Source: JACCXG01 sp963836735 (GTDB lineage Bacteria; Acidobacteriota; Vicinamibacteria; Vicinamibacterales; 2-12-FULL-66-21). Taken from it: 64,000 nucleotides of DNA. The position numbers were made by a program, and so were the translations under genes. Below the pieces are notes generated by a model. That model had not been told where the DNA came from and searched no databases. It worked only from the letters and a program-made list of their open reading frames with translations. Numbering within the stretch: the stretch's first letter is position 1; every line of letters begins with the position of its first letter. The DNA lies in assembly GCA_963836735.1 (NCBI GenBank), contig CAWIKP010000024.1, positions 62,001 through 126,000 of the forward strand, written 5' to 3'. Below, in pieces: positions 10,036 to 18,469 of this stretch.

Positions 10036-10088
10036 GCGAGGGCGCCTTGCGGAACAGCGAGGCTTGGTTCGAGCGATCGCGATGGGGC

Positions 10089-12632
10089 TCATCGGTCGGC
10101 CGGCGATTCGGCCGCAATCCTGCGGTAGACGGCCCGCGCCTCGTCGTAGGCGCGCTCCGCGTCGGACCGCTCGGCCGGCGATATCCTGCGGCTGCGGACG
10201 CGCCAGAGCTGATCCACCGCAGCCAGCGCCCACTGGGCGCTCCGTCGTGATGCACGGACAGGCTTGCCACTCACAATCACCGTAACCGGGTTGGTATGGA
10301 GCTGTGGGAACTCTCGCAGCGCGATCCAGCTGCTCCGTTCGATGGGCACGGAGAACTCGAGCGGATGTTCGCGCCCATCCGCGGGCACCTCGCGGCTGGC
10401 GACCGGGACGCCATTGACGACCACCTCAACGAGCCGCCGCGCACGCTGGTAGAGCGGATCGAGTGACAGGGTTTCCCGCTTGATGACCGTGTCGCCGACA
10501 TACCGCCGGCCGCCGACGGGAATCGCGCCGCCGTATGGCGACTCGAGCGGCGTCTCCGGCGAGAACGCCACGACGGCTTTCACGGTGACCGCGCGCGGCG
10601 CGCCCAACTGAAGCTCGTCTCCCGGCGACTTGCCATCGACCGCGAACTCGAGCGCGTGTGCGTAGCCGTCGCTCACGTAGCTGCGGCCGCGCGCAACCCC
10701 CTGGGCCCATTGCGCGTAATCGACGCGACTCTGAGCGCCGAGACGCACGTAGGTCCGCCCCTGGCCGACGCGCGTCCCGCTCATGCACGGAAAGTCCGTC
10801 TCGCCGCTCGCCTTGAGAGGAAAACCCACATTGAGCAGGTGGTACCACGCGTTCCATTCCCGGATGCGATCGGTATCCATCGCACTGATGAAATCGACCG
10901 CGCCGTGCGCGGCGGTGACGAAAATCTCCTGCGCTCCAACGCTGTTCAACTCCGGAACCGCATAATTGGGCAGCTGGTCGTCGGCGCGATCGTGGCTCGC
11001 CTTCAGCTCGGGCGCGCCAATCGTGCCGTCGCGATCGGTATCGACCTCGGCAAATGGCGCTGGCAGGAGGCCGCGCGCGGCCTCACTGGAGTCGAGCCGC
11101 CCGTTCCTGTCGCTGTCGAGCTGTTCGAGCAGGCGGCCGGTCGCCGCCTCGGGATCGATTTGCAGACCGCTCCCCGAATGCGCATAGCCGCCGATCCCGC
11201 CTTGCGCCCGGGTCCAGCGCAGCACCGGCAACGTCCAGGTCGGCCAGTCCTTACTCCCATTGGCTCCCGGATAAAACTGCTCTTTGAGGTTGATCAGGCA
11301 CACGTGACCCAATGCCTCGGACCCGAAGCCGCTGACCTCGATGTCGTACTTCATGAGCGTCAGCGGCTCGCTTCGCTTGTCGGCCAGCGGAGCGAAGAAC
11401 TGCTTCTGATGATCGAACCCCGGCCCCCAGGTCAGCACGCTGCCGACGTTCAGTCCCTCACCCTTGATCTGCCGGAACATGTCTGAAGGTTCCACGCCTT
11501 CGGTGGGCGAGGTGTAGTGCGCGCAACCTGCGGCATGGATGTGATGGTCGCCGCTGTAGTACCCGCGGGACGACGGATCGATCCATCGTTCGAGCCTGAC
11601 CGCGATTTCAGGCTTCGCGCCTGAAGCAGTCGCGCCAGGCTCGGGGATCGTCACCTGCCGCTTGATCCACCGGTATTCCGGGCCGCGCCCGTAGAACATC
11701 GTCAGCTGACCAGGGGGCAGCCGCACATCTTCGCCGTGAGCGCGATAGATCTGTTTCTGGAAGAAGAGATCTGGAGCGAGACGCTTGGCCTGGGGCGGGA
11801 ACACGTGGCCCTGCCGATCCTCGAACTGGAACCGGCCCGTGGTGGGGTGGCCGTCGTGGTCGAGCACACTCAGGCGCACCGCCACGGCCGGCTTCACGGT
11901 GAACAGGACCGGAGCTTCCGCCCGAAAGCCCAGATCCTGCGTGCCCTGCCCGACGTCGAAGGTGATGGTCGCTTCGCGGCGGCCCGGCTCGTTCGAATAG
12001 ATCAGCGCGATGACATATTCGAGCTCGAGCCCGCTCAGATTGGGCGTCATCGGCGCGGCCGTGAACAGCTCGAGGTCGAGAAACCGATCGGCCCGCCGTT
12101 CCACGTTTTCGTTTTCACGAAGGTGCGGCTGCTGCATGCGTTCGGATGACAGCCGCGACATGCCGGCGTAGACAGGTCCCGCCTGAGGACTTCCGATTCG
12201 GAGCCGCGGTGTCCCGCCGCTTTCGTTGACCACCTTCACGATGGCAGGCGTGTAGCCAGCCTGCTGCAGTATTGCCGGTGCCGGGCCTCGCTCGACCCTC
12301 ACCCGCGACTCCGGGTTGATGTGCACCGAGAGCAGCACGCGGCCGTCGAGCAGCCGCTGAAGCGCCTGCGAATCGCGCGCCTGGCCGGCCTTTACGAGAC
12401 TGGCTCGAAGATCGCCAGGGAGCGGCGCTCCAAGGTAGTCGAGGGCAGCCGCGAGCCGCTCGATGTTGGCGGCGAGCGGCTGCCCTTCGACTGTGACCGT
12501 TGCCAGGCCCGTGGGCGGACTCTCCACCTCCCGGCGCGACACCATCCCCAGCAGATGCAGGGTGAAATAGAGCGCCGTGGCCAGGCCGGCCAGCACGAAG
12601 GCCGTGAGCGCGCGCAGGACGATGCCGCTCAT
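10089..12632 (-). CDS. CehA/McbA-family metallohydrolase with two EF-hand loops, membrane-anchored
   Basis: 847 residues, intact. One N-terminal membrane helix (residues 5-28) anchors a large periplasmic part. The PHP-like catalytic domain begins near residue 358 with GDHHIHAAG (His363, His364, His366) and continues through GGYAHSGSG (about 481-489). Between that motif and the next conserved block are two canonical 12-residue EF-hand loops, DSDRNGRLDSSE (506-517) and DTDRDGTIGAPE (531-542), with every acidic ligand position intact. The family includes carbaryl hydrolase CehA, but natural substrates are mostly unknown. It follows the DUF1579 gene after 15 bp, probably as an operon. Confidence 0.8.
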   Translation of the reverse strand: MSGIVLRALTAFVLAGLATALYFTLHLLGMVSRREVESPPTGLATVTVEGQPLAANIERLAAALDYLGAPLPGDLRASLVKAGQARDSQALQRLLDGRVLLSVHINPESRVRVERGPAPAILQQAGYTPAIVKVVNESGGTPRLRIGSPQAGPVYAGMSRLSSERMQQPHLRENENVERRADRFLDLELFTAAPMTPNLSGLELEYVIALIYSNEPGRREATITFDVGQGTQDLGFRAEAPVLFTVKPAVAVRLSVLDHDGHPTTGRFQFEDRQGHVFPPQAKRLAPDLFFQKQIYRAHGEDVRLPPGQLTMFYGRGPEYRWIKRQVTIPEPGATASGAKPEIAVRLERWIDPSSRGYYSGDHHIHAAGCAHYTSPTEGVEPSDMFRQIKGEGLNVGSVLTWGPGFDHQKQFFAPLADKRSEPLTLMKYDIEVSGFGSEALGHVCLINLKEQFYPGANGSKDWPTWTLPVLRWTRAQGGIGGYAHSGSGLQIDPEAATGRLLEQLDSDRNGRLDSSEAARGLLPAPFAEVDTDRDGTIGAPELKASHDRADDQLPNYAVPELNSVGAQEIFVTAAHGAVDFISAMDTDRIREWNAWYHLLNVGFPLKASGETDFPCMSGTRVGQGRTYVRLGAQSRVDYAQWAQGVARGRSYVSDGYAHALEFAVDGKSPGDELQLGAPRAVTVKAVVAFSPETPLESPYGGAIPVGGRRYVGDTVIKRETLSLDPLYQRARRLVEVVVNGVPVASREVPADGREHPLEFSVPIERSSWIALREFPQLHTNPVTVIVSGKPVRASRRSAQWALAAVDQLWRVRSRRISPAERSDAERAYDEARAVYRRIAAESPADR

Positions 12633-12647
12633 TGTCCGGAGTTCGGC

Positions 12648-13184
12648 CTACTTGGTCTTCGTCGCTTTGCCTTCGAACGTCGGCGCCCAGGACTTGCCGT
12701 CGGCCGACATGTCGCATTTGACCGTCAGCGTCGTCGCCTCGGCGCCGAAGTCCAGGGTGCAGCGATCGTGCATCACGGTGGTGCCCATGGTCGCTGTTCC
12801 CGTCGAGGTCCAGGTGTTGCCCTTCACGGTCAACGTGCCCGAGCCCCTCATTCCCATGTTGTCGAAGGAGTTGAAGGTGTAGACCTTCTTGGCCGCATCG
12901 TAGCCGAGGATTTCGAGGCCCTGCATCTCCCCGATCGGCGACTTGCCTTCATACAGGCGCTGGATGAAGAAGTTCCCGGGCACCCAATCGATGCGATCGG
13001 TGCCGGTCATCTTGCCGCCAGGGCCCATCGGGCCAGGTTTCATCTCTCCCTCGAAGGTCCAGTTCCCGACGAACGCCGCGAGCCGCTGGTGTTCGGGTCC
13101 TGGCTTTGGGACCTCCGGCTTCTGCGCGATTACGACCCCCGCATGCATCGACAACACCGCAATGACGACTGCCAGGCACCTCAT
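12648..13184 (-). CDS. Secreted DUF1579 domain protein
   Basis: 178 residues from the ATG at 13184, chosen because AAAGGAG lies 8 bases upstream and a signal peptide follows directly (ends GVVIA). The rest is one DUF1579 domain: LAAFVGNWTFEGEM, then FIQRLYEGK, GLEILGYDAAKKVYTFNSFDNMG, and a C-terminal beta strand region. DUF1579 proteins form lipocalin-like barrels of unknown ligand. Probably first gene of an operon with the downstream CehA-like protein. Confidence 0.82.
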   Translation of the reverse strand: MRCLAVVIAVLSMHAGVVIAQKPEVPKPGPEHQRLAAFVGNWTFEGEMKPGPMGPGGKMTGTDRIDWVPGNFFIQRLYEGKSPIGEMQGLEILGYDAAKKVYTFNSFDNMGMRGSGTLTVKGNTWTSTGTATMGTTVMHDRCTLDFGAEATTLTVKCDMSADGKSWAPTFEGKATKTK

Positions 13185-13232
13185 CGATCCGCTCCTTTCA
13201 TCGCTGGTCGGCCGAACCGACAGATTATGCGC

Positions 13233-13251
13233 GACGGGGCTCCGCCCCGTC
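13233..13251. other. Short GC hairpin between divergent genes
   Basis: GACGGGGC (13233-13240) and GCCCCGTC (13244-13251) with a 3-base loop. There is no T-tract, so it is not a clear terminator. It lies upstream of the DUF1579 gene. Confidence 0.4.
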
Positions 13252-13370
13252 ATCCGTCGAGTACAGGCCGTGTCCACCACAAGGCCGCGGACGCCGGGTC
13301 ATCGCGCCGTGCCCACGGAAATCGGCCCTCATCGGCGGCACCGGGCTTGCGTCTTCGGGTGCGGTCAATC

Positions 13371-13387
13371 GGGACGGTGACCGTCCC
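13371..13387. promoter_or_regulatory. Palindrome upstream of the glycine-zipper gene
   Basis: GGGACGGT (13371-13378) and ACCGTCCC (13380-13387) around one base, ending 13 bases before the GTG start at 13401 and adjoining its ribosome binding site. Candidate operator or translational hairpin; function inferred from position only. Confidence 0.3.
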
Positions 13388-13400
13388 AAGGAAGGGCGCC

Positions 13401-13886
13401 GTGCAGCGTGTCAAAAAGGTAAGCACCCTACTACTTCTGGCATCGATGGTCGGCTTTCAGCCGGCGCCGGTCGAGGCCCGGGATCGGGATCGCGGCGACC
13501 GCCTTGAAGATCGGAACGATGGTCGCGACGATAGGAAGGATAAGGAGAAGAAGGACAAGCACGCCAAGAAAGATCATCGCAAAGAACATCGGGCTGAAGC
13601 GCGCGACGGCTATTGGGATGCGGCCCGGTACTACAGGCACGACGATCGACGCTACAAAGCGCGGCGCCTGGGCAGAAACGATCGAATCTACAGGGGCTCG
13701 GACAACCGCTACTACTGCCACCGCGATGACGGCACGACGGGCCTGATCATCGGCGGCATCAGCGGCGCCGTCCTCGGCCACATCATCGCTCCTGGTGGAT
13801 CGAAGACGCTCGGCACGATCGTCGGCGCTGGCGCCGGCGCCCTGATCGGCCGGGCGATCGACGACGGAGACGTCGTCTGCCGCTGA
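13401..13886 (+). CDS. Envelope protein with charged linker and C-terminal glycine zipper
   Basis: 161 residues from a GTG start, with AAGGAAGGG as ribosome binding site. A signal peptide (to about residue 26, ending PVEA) precedes a very charged stretch (residues 27-70, mostly D, R, K and E), a Tyr/Arg-rich middle (WDAARYYRHDDRRYKA), and a glycine-zipper segment (GLIIGGISGAVLGHII, then GTIVGAGAGALIGRAI). Glycine-zipper 2TM-like proteins insert in or line the outer membrane; the exact role is unknown. A much longer frame opens upstream, but only this 3' part has protein-like composition. Confidence 0.75.
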   Translation: MQRVKKVSTLLLLASMVGFQPAPVEARDRDRGDRLEDRNDGRDDRKDKEKKDKHAKKDHRKEHRAEARDGYWDAARYYRHDDRRYKARRLGRNDRIYRGSDNRYYCHRDDGTTGLIIGGISGAVLGHIIAPGGSKTLGTIVGAGAGALIGRAIDDGDVVCR

Positions 13887-13936
13887 CGGTTTTCCAGTGT
13901 CAGGCACTTCACCTCGGAAGCCGCTGACGACCGGAC

Positions 13937-14060
13937 TCAGAAACGGAGCCGCACCAGCGCGGCCTCGAAGTTCCCGCCGTATGTGGTCGTGCCGTTCGGC
14001 GTGATTGCGCCTGCGGCCGGATTCGCAACCACGCCGGTCGCGTCGCTCAGCGCACCGCGT
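13937..14060 (-). pseudogene. C-terminal fragment of an outer-membrane beta-barrel protein
   Basis: Read on the minus strand, the last 40 or so codons before a TGA at 13937-13939 give GTTTYGGNFEAALVRLRF, ending in the aromatic-terminated strand typical of outer-membrane barrels such as TonB-dependent receptors. Upstream of about 14060 the frame runs into unrelated sequence. I read it as the stranded 3' end of a deleted gene. Confidence 0.4.
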
Positions 14061-14091
14061 GGGCGGCCGCGCCGCCGGAAGGCTCGGCCGC

Positions 14092-14445
14092 GTGACCGCA
14101 CTGCAGATCGGATCGTTCAGAATCAACAACCCCATCACACTGTTCTCAGAAGCGAGCGCCGGGGCCTTCGCCGATGACACGCTCGCCGGGAACATCGGCG
14201 CGCAGATCGCAAACCGGTTCCGGAGGTTTCTGGACTACGGTCGCAGGCGGATCATCCTCGAGCCATCGAGCGCGTTCGGCAATCCATACGACCGCGCCTT
14301 CAGCGGTCTCGCGCTGCGCGCCGAGGGTGCCGATTATCGCGCGTTCCGGGTGAGAGAAGTGACCGAGCCACAGGATCTCGACGTCAGGCTGTCGCACGCG
14401 GTCGAGCTGCCCGATGCAGAACGCCATGGGGCCGAGCGAGACTGA
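14092..14445 (+). pseudogene. Remnant of an aspartyl protease/PDZ-type protein
   Basis: The segment from 14092 to about 14360 encodes IGSFRINNPITLFSEASAG, then LAGNIGAQIANRFRRFLDY and RRRIILEPSS. This resembles the end of a retropepsin-like domain and its linker to a PDZ domain (DRAFSGLALRAEG, FRVREV). The catalytic N-terminal part is absent, and after about 14360 the reading turns into unrelated sequence before the stop at 14445. Both ends are therefore missing and the locus is very likely dead. Confidence 0.55.
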
Positions 14446-14748
14446 GCTCGGCCCGCCGACTCGCTGCGCACCAGGTCGAAGCTGAGGCGGTCACGGACGA
14501 GCAGTGTAAGTATTGGGGTGCGCGTCGAAGAGCTGATGCGCCAGCAACGTTTCTCCGCCTGCTGGAAATGCACGGTCTGGGGCACCTGAGCGATCGGACG
14601 GTCCTTGAAATCGGTTATGGTCGCCTCTCGCAGGCGTTGATGCCGTCGCAGACGTCGGCCGAGGTTGCCTCCGCCATTGATGAAAAGGGACGCCTGCGCG
14701 ATTCCCTATCGATTGACGGGGAACACCAGGCCCGCCGATCCTCTCAAT
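14446..14748. other. Region without a recognisable gene
   Basis: A weak open frame (from 14568) contains a stretch resembling a SAM-methyltransferase motif I (HLSDRTVLEIGYG) but lacks a complete domain. I read it as further remnant sequence. Confidence 0.35.
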
Positions 14749-14780
14749 ATGTACGAATACCGGGGGAAATGTACGAATAC
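14749..14780. repeat. 12-bp direct repeat
   Basis: ATGTACGAATAC occurs at 14749-14760 and again at 14769-14780, an exact repeat with a 20-bp period. It lies among gene remnants. It could be a recombination scar or a binding site. Confidence 0.6.
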
Positions 14781-14788
14781 GTGGCGGG

Positions 14789-14953
14789 GGCAAACCGATC
14801 GTGAGCGTGCCGCTCGACTTCGCTGACGACGCGCCGCCATTCGTGCGAACGGCGCGCGATGCAGACGACTGGATTGCCGCAATCGAGGAGGCACTGACCC
14901 TCGACCCGCCAAGACTTCGCGTTGCGCGGCACCCACGCCCCCTCGGCGTGTGA
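14789..14953 (+). pseudogene. C-terminal remnant of a glycosyltransferase
   Basis: The frame reads GKPIVSVPLDFADDAPP, then RDADDWIAAIEEALTLD, and stops at 14953. This pattern (assertion of a saved value, then a helix counting slots) is typical of the end of a GT4/GT-B glycosyltransferase. The N-terminal and nucleotide-binding parts are missing. It abuts the intact GT2 gene and supports past loss of glycan genes here. Confidence 0.45.
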
Positions 14954-15993
14954 ACCTTGCGAAACGCAAGCGAGAAATCTGCATGGCTCCGGTCCAACCA
15001 AGGAAGCAGCAAGTCGGGATGCTCCGGGTCGTAATCGCCACCCGCGGCCGGGGACTCCTGCTGGAGCGCACGCTCAACTCACTGGCCCAGTGCGACTTGC
15101 CGCCATCCTATGCCGGCACCCTAGTCATCGAGAACGGGGAACGGCAGGGAGCCGAACGGGTCGTGTCCGATGCCGCGCCCGCGCTCGACCTGGTGTACCG
15201 ATTCCACCCTGACGGCAACAAGAGTGCCGCTCTCAACGTGGCGCTCGAGATGGTAGGCAGTGGTTTGATCGTTTTCTTGGACGACGACGTGCGCGTCGGC
15301 AAGGCGCTGCTGACTGCATACGGCGAGGCCGCCGCGGGAATAGAGGGTGGCATCTTCTTCGGCGGCCCGGTTTTCCCTGACTACGAGGTTCAGCCACCGT
15401 CGTGGCTCCTCAACTACTTGCCGGGTTCCGCTCGCGGTTGGACACTAACCAACACAACCGACCCGGTCACGGCGCCGGTGTTCCTGGGCGCGAACTGGGC
15501 GGCATTTGTTTCGGACATGCTGGCGGTTGGCGGTTTCGACCCCTCATTCGGGCCTGGCGCCGCCACCCGAAGCGTCGGTCAAGAGCGCGCCATGGAGTCG
15601 CGGCTGCTCGACGCTGGACGGGCAGGGCGCTACGTGCCAGACGCGCAGGTCTGGCACTGGATCCCCCGCGAACGCTGCACACCGCGCTGGGCGTTTCACA
15701 GGATGTATCGCGAGGGCGTCAGCCGTGGCCTTCAGGATCCTCCCGCCGTCCCGTCAGCGCGCATGTTTGGGTATCCTCGATGGGCAGTGCGGCGTGCTGC
15801 GGAACACGCATTGCGCGCGGTGGTATCGTGCGCGCGACCGCGGAGCAGCACCAACCTCGACGCGATCAAGCAGCTTCTCCGCTCGGTCGGGTATCTGAAG
15901 GGCAGCCAATTGGCACTACGCGCGACTGGGGGCAGCAATCAAGGCGCCGGGGCCGAGGCAGAAAGCCCATCCGCACGAGCTCGCAAACTGTAA
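14950..15993 (+). CDS. Family 2 glycosyltransferase
   Basis: Up to 347 residues. The GT-A fold starts at LRVVIATRGRG; the metal-binding acidic motif is DDD at 111-113 (FLDDDVRV), preceded by NKSAALNVALE. Downstream the acceptor region includes GGFDPSFGPGA and a WHWIPRERCT segment near residue 240. Three starts are possible (GTG 14950, ATG 14983, ATG 15019); no strong ribosome binding site decides among them. Likely adds a sugar to a surface polysaccharide, given the exporter genes 165 bp downstream. The substrate cannot be told. Confidence 0.8.
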   Translation: MNLAKRKREICMAPVQPRKQQVGMLRVVIATRGRGLLLERTLNSLAQCDLPPSYAGTLVIENGERQGAERVVSDAAPALDLVYRFHPDGNKSAALNVALEMVGSGLIVFLDDDVRVGKALLTAYGEAAAGIEGGIFFGGPVFPDYEVQPPSWLLNYLPGSARGWTLTNTTDPVTAPVFLGANWAAFVSDMLAVGGFDPSFGPGAATRSVGQERAMESRLLDAGRAGRYVPDAQVWHWIPRERCTPRWAFHRMYREGVSRGLQDPPAVPSARMFGYPRWAVRRAAEHALRAVVSCARPRSSTNLDAIKQLLRSVGYLKGSQLALRATGGSNQGAGAEAESPSARARKL

Positions 15994-16157
15994 GGTTGGA
16001 CCGTGTCCAGTGGCTGCCCTCGCCGTCACGCTCGCCGATCTGGCTCGCCGAGCGCGTGCGTCCCCTATCTGCCGAGATAGAGTGCCTGGCATTCTGATTG
16101 CTTTGACTCTACCGGAGGTCCCTGCCGGCGCACTGAACGCCTGCCTTTAGCCTTCTG

Positions 16158-17118
16158 ATGTCGGAAACCAGCACTTCCTCTACCGTACAGTCCTGGCCCC
16201 ACCACCCAGGTGTGAACGACGCTACAGACGACGACTGGCTCCTGCCGCTGGAGGAGCGGCGATCGCTCCTTGGCGACCTGCGCTTCATCCTGCGCCATGA
16301 GTTGTGGCCGCATCGCGGGCTGCTCTACGAGCTGACGCGGCGCGACATCCGCGTGCGCTACAAGCAGGCGGTGATGGGGCTGGCATGGGCCGTCCTGATG
16401 CCGATGCTGATTGTTGCCGCAGGAGCGCTGGTGCGCGTGGCCATGGTTCTCGTTGGCGGCAGACGGCTGGTAGCCGGAGGAAGTGGTCGGCATCGCCATC
16501 AAGGCGGTCCCGTGGTCGTTCTTCGTCAGCGCGCTTGGATTCGGTGTCAACAGCCTCACCGGAAAATCAAACCTGCTGACCAAGATCTACTTTCCACGTG
16601 AGGTACTTCCGCTCTCGTCGACCCTGGCGCAGATGTTCGACTCGTCCATCGGCCTGGCGACGCTGCTGGTGGTGTGCGTGGTGGTCGGCGTGAACTTCAC
16701 GCTGACCGCGTTATGGGCACTTCCTCTTATCGCCATCCTCGTCGCCTTCACCGCGGGCTCCGCGCTGCTCGTCGGCTGCGGCAACCTCTTCTTTCGCGAC
16801 GTCAAGTACATCGTCCAGGTGCTGCTGTCGTTCGGCATCTTTTTCACGCCGGTCTTCTTCGAGCCACAGATGTTCGGTCCGATCGGGGCACGGGTGATGA
16901 TGCTGAACCCGCTCGCGCCGGTGCTCGAAGGACTGCGCCTGAGCATCGTCTACGACCACAATCTGTGGTCACCGCTGATCGAGATGGGGCAGAAGGGACC
17001 CGTTCTGGTCTGGAGCCCGTGGTATCTCGCATACACTGCGGCGTGGTCCATCGTGATGCTCACGGGCGGCCTGCTGATCTTCCATCGCACCGAACCCAAG
17101 TTCGCCGAGTACGTATGA
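16158..17118 (+). CDS. wzm: Polysaccharide ABC exporter permease, Wzm type, one frameshift
   Basis: About 320 residues once a one-base insertion near 16460-16490 is removed. The cytoplasmic N-terminus (LLYELTRRDIRVRYKQAVMG) is the signature of ABC-2 polysaccharide and teichoic acid export permeases; about six membrane helices follow, with the conserved NPLAPVLEGLR and the C-terminal EPKFAEYV. It exports lipid-linked O-antigen or a similar glycan across the inner membrane together with the ATPase encoded 9 bases downstream. The symbol is used by family analogy. Confidence 0.82.
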
Positions 17119-17127
17119 GGACCCTCC

Positions 17128-18364
17128 GTGGCTGAAGGACGTGTCGCGTTCCAGCGGGTGTGGAAAAAATTCCGTCGGGGCGAGCTCCACGACAGCCTGC
17201 GTGACCTGATTCCGCACGCCGCGTCGCGCCTGTTCAGGCGGCGACGCCAGCGCGACGAGCTTGACGCGCGAGAGTTCTGGGCCATACAGGACGTTTCGTT
17301 CTCGGTCGGGCCCGGCCAGGCGCTCGGCATCATCGGGCCGAACGGCGCCGGCAAATCGACCATCCTCAAGCTGCTGACGCGCATCCTGCAGCCGACGTCG
17401 GGCCGATGCGGCGTGCGGGGCCGCGTCGGGGCGCTCATCGAGATCGCCGGTGGCTTTCATCCCGACCTGACCGGCGGCGAAAACGTGTTTCTCCAGGGTT
17501 CGATCATGGGCATGACGCGGCGCGAGATTGCGTCACGCTTCGACGATATCGTCGCGTTCTCAGAGCTCGGCGAGTTCATCAACACACCGGTGAAGCGGTA
17601 TTCCAGCGGCATGAACGCGCGCCTGGGGTTTGCCGTCGCCGCGCACATGAGCCCGGATGTCCTCATCGTGGACGAGGTGCTCGCCGTCGGCGACTTCCGC
17701 TTCCAGCGCAAGGCCTTCGATCGCCTCAGCCAGATGCGGCGAGGGCTGCCGGTCGTGATCGTGTCGCACCAGCTCGATCGCATCGCCTCGCTCTGCACGC
17801 ACGCCCTGCTCCTCGACCACGGCCGCATCGTCAAGCGCGGCTCTCCCGACGAGCGTCATCTCGCACTACGTCATGAACGGCTTGCGGAGCGAGATGCCGG
17901 CGGACGAGCGGCTCCCTTTTGCGTTCACGGCCTTCGAAGTCGAGCCGAAGGGCCCGGTGCGATCCGGCGAATGGGTCTCGCTGACGCTTCGCGGCGACGT
18001 GCGCCATGCCCCGCCGGCGAACCTCCGCCTTGCCGTCCGTGTCCGCGCGCTGCAGACGGCGAAGAACGTCTTCGTGATGGATCTGAGCGCGCGCGAGCCG
18101 CGATTGTCGCAACCCGGCCGCTTCACCGTGGCAATGGATCTGCAGGTCAACACGGGCCACGGCTACCTGACGATCGAGCCGGTCATCTGGGACGTCGTGG
18201 AGCGCCGCGAGCGGGGACGCGGACCGCACGTCCTCATCCATGTCAACGATCCCGAACTGGTCGGCACCGTCAACATGCACGCGCACGTACGCGTCGAGAC
18301 GGAGCCGACGATTGTCGAGACCGCAAGCGCCGAGCCGGTCGCGCCGTCGGTTTATGAGGCTTGA
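17128..18364 (+). CDS. wzt: Polysaccharide ABC exporter ATPase with Wzt-like C-terminal domain, one frameshift
   Basis: GTG start, 9 bases after wzm. The ATPase domain shows Walker A (GPNGAGKST), the signature YSSGM and Walker B (VLIVDEV), with the H-loop in VSHQL. A one-base shift near 17850 separates it from an in-frame C-terminal beta domain (about 160 residues, from FAFTAFEVEP to VRVETEP) with the layout of Wzt C-terminal domains. Those domains bind the modified non-reducing end of the polysaccharide and so decide what is exported. It ends about 105 bp from the convergent kinase-methyltransferase gene. Confidence 0.85.
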
Positions 18365-18469
18365 CTCCATATCAGGCTAGCTGCGCTCGAGGGTGGAGCG
18401 GGCGGACGGCAAGCGCGCCTGGGTTCAACCTGTCGTCGTGAACCTGCCTCCGTGATCCGCCGATTCTGT

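Noticed and set aside
12321..13400. Long N-terminal extension of the glycine-zipper protein
   Set aside because: Upstream of 13401 the frame is a shadow opposite the CehA and DUF1579 genes; a good ribosome binding site and signal peptide mark GTG 13401.
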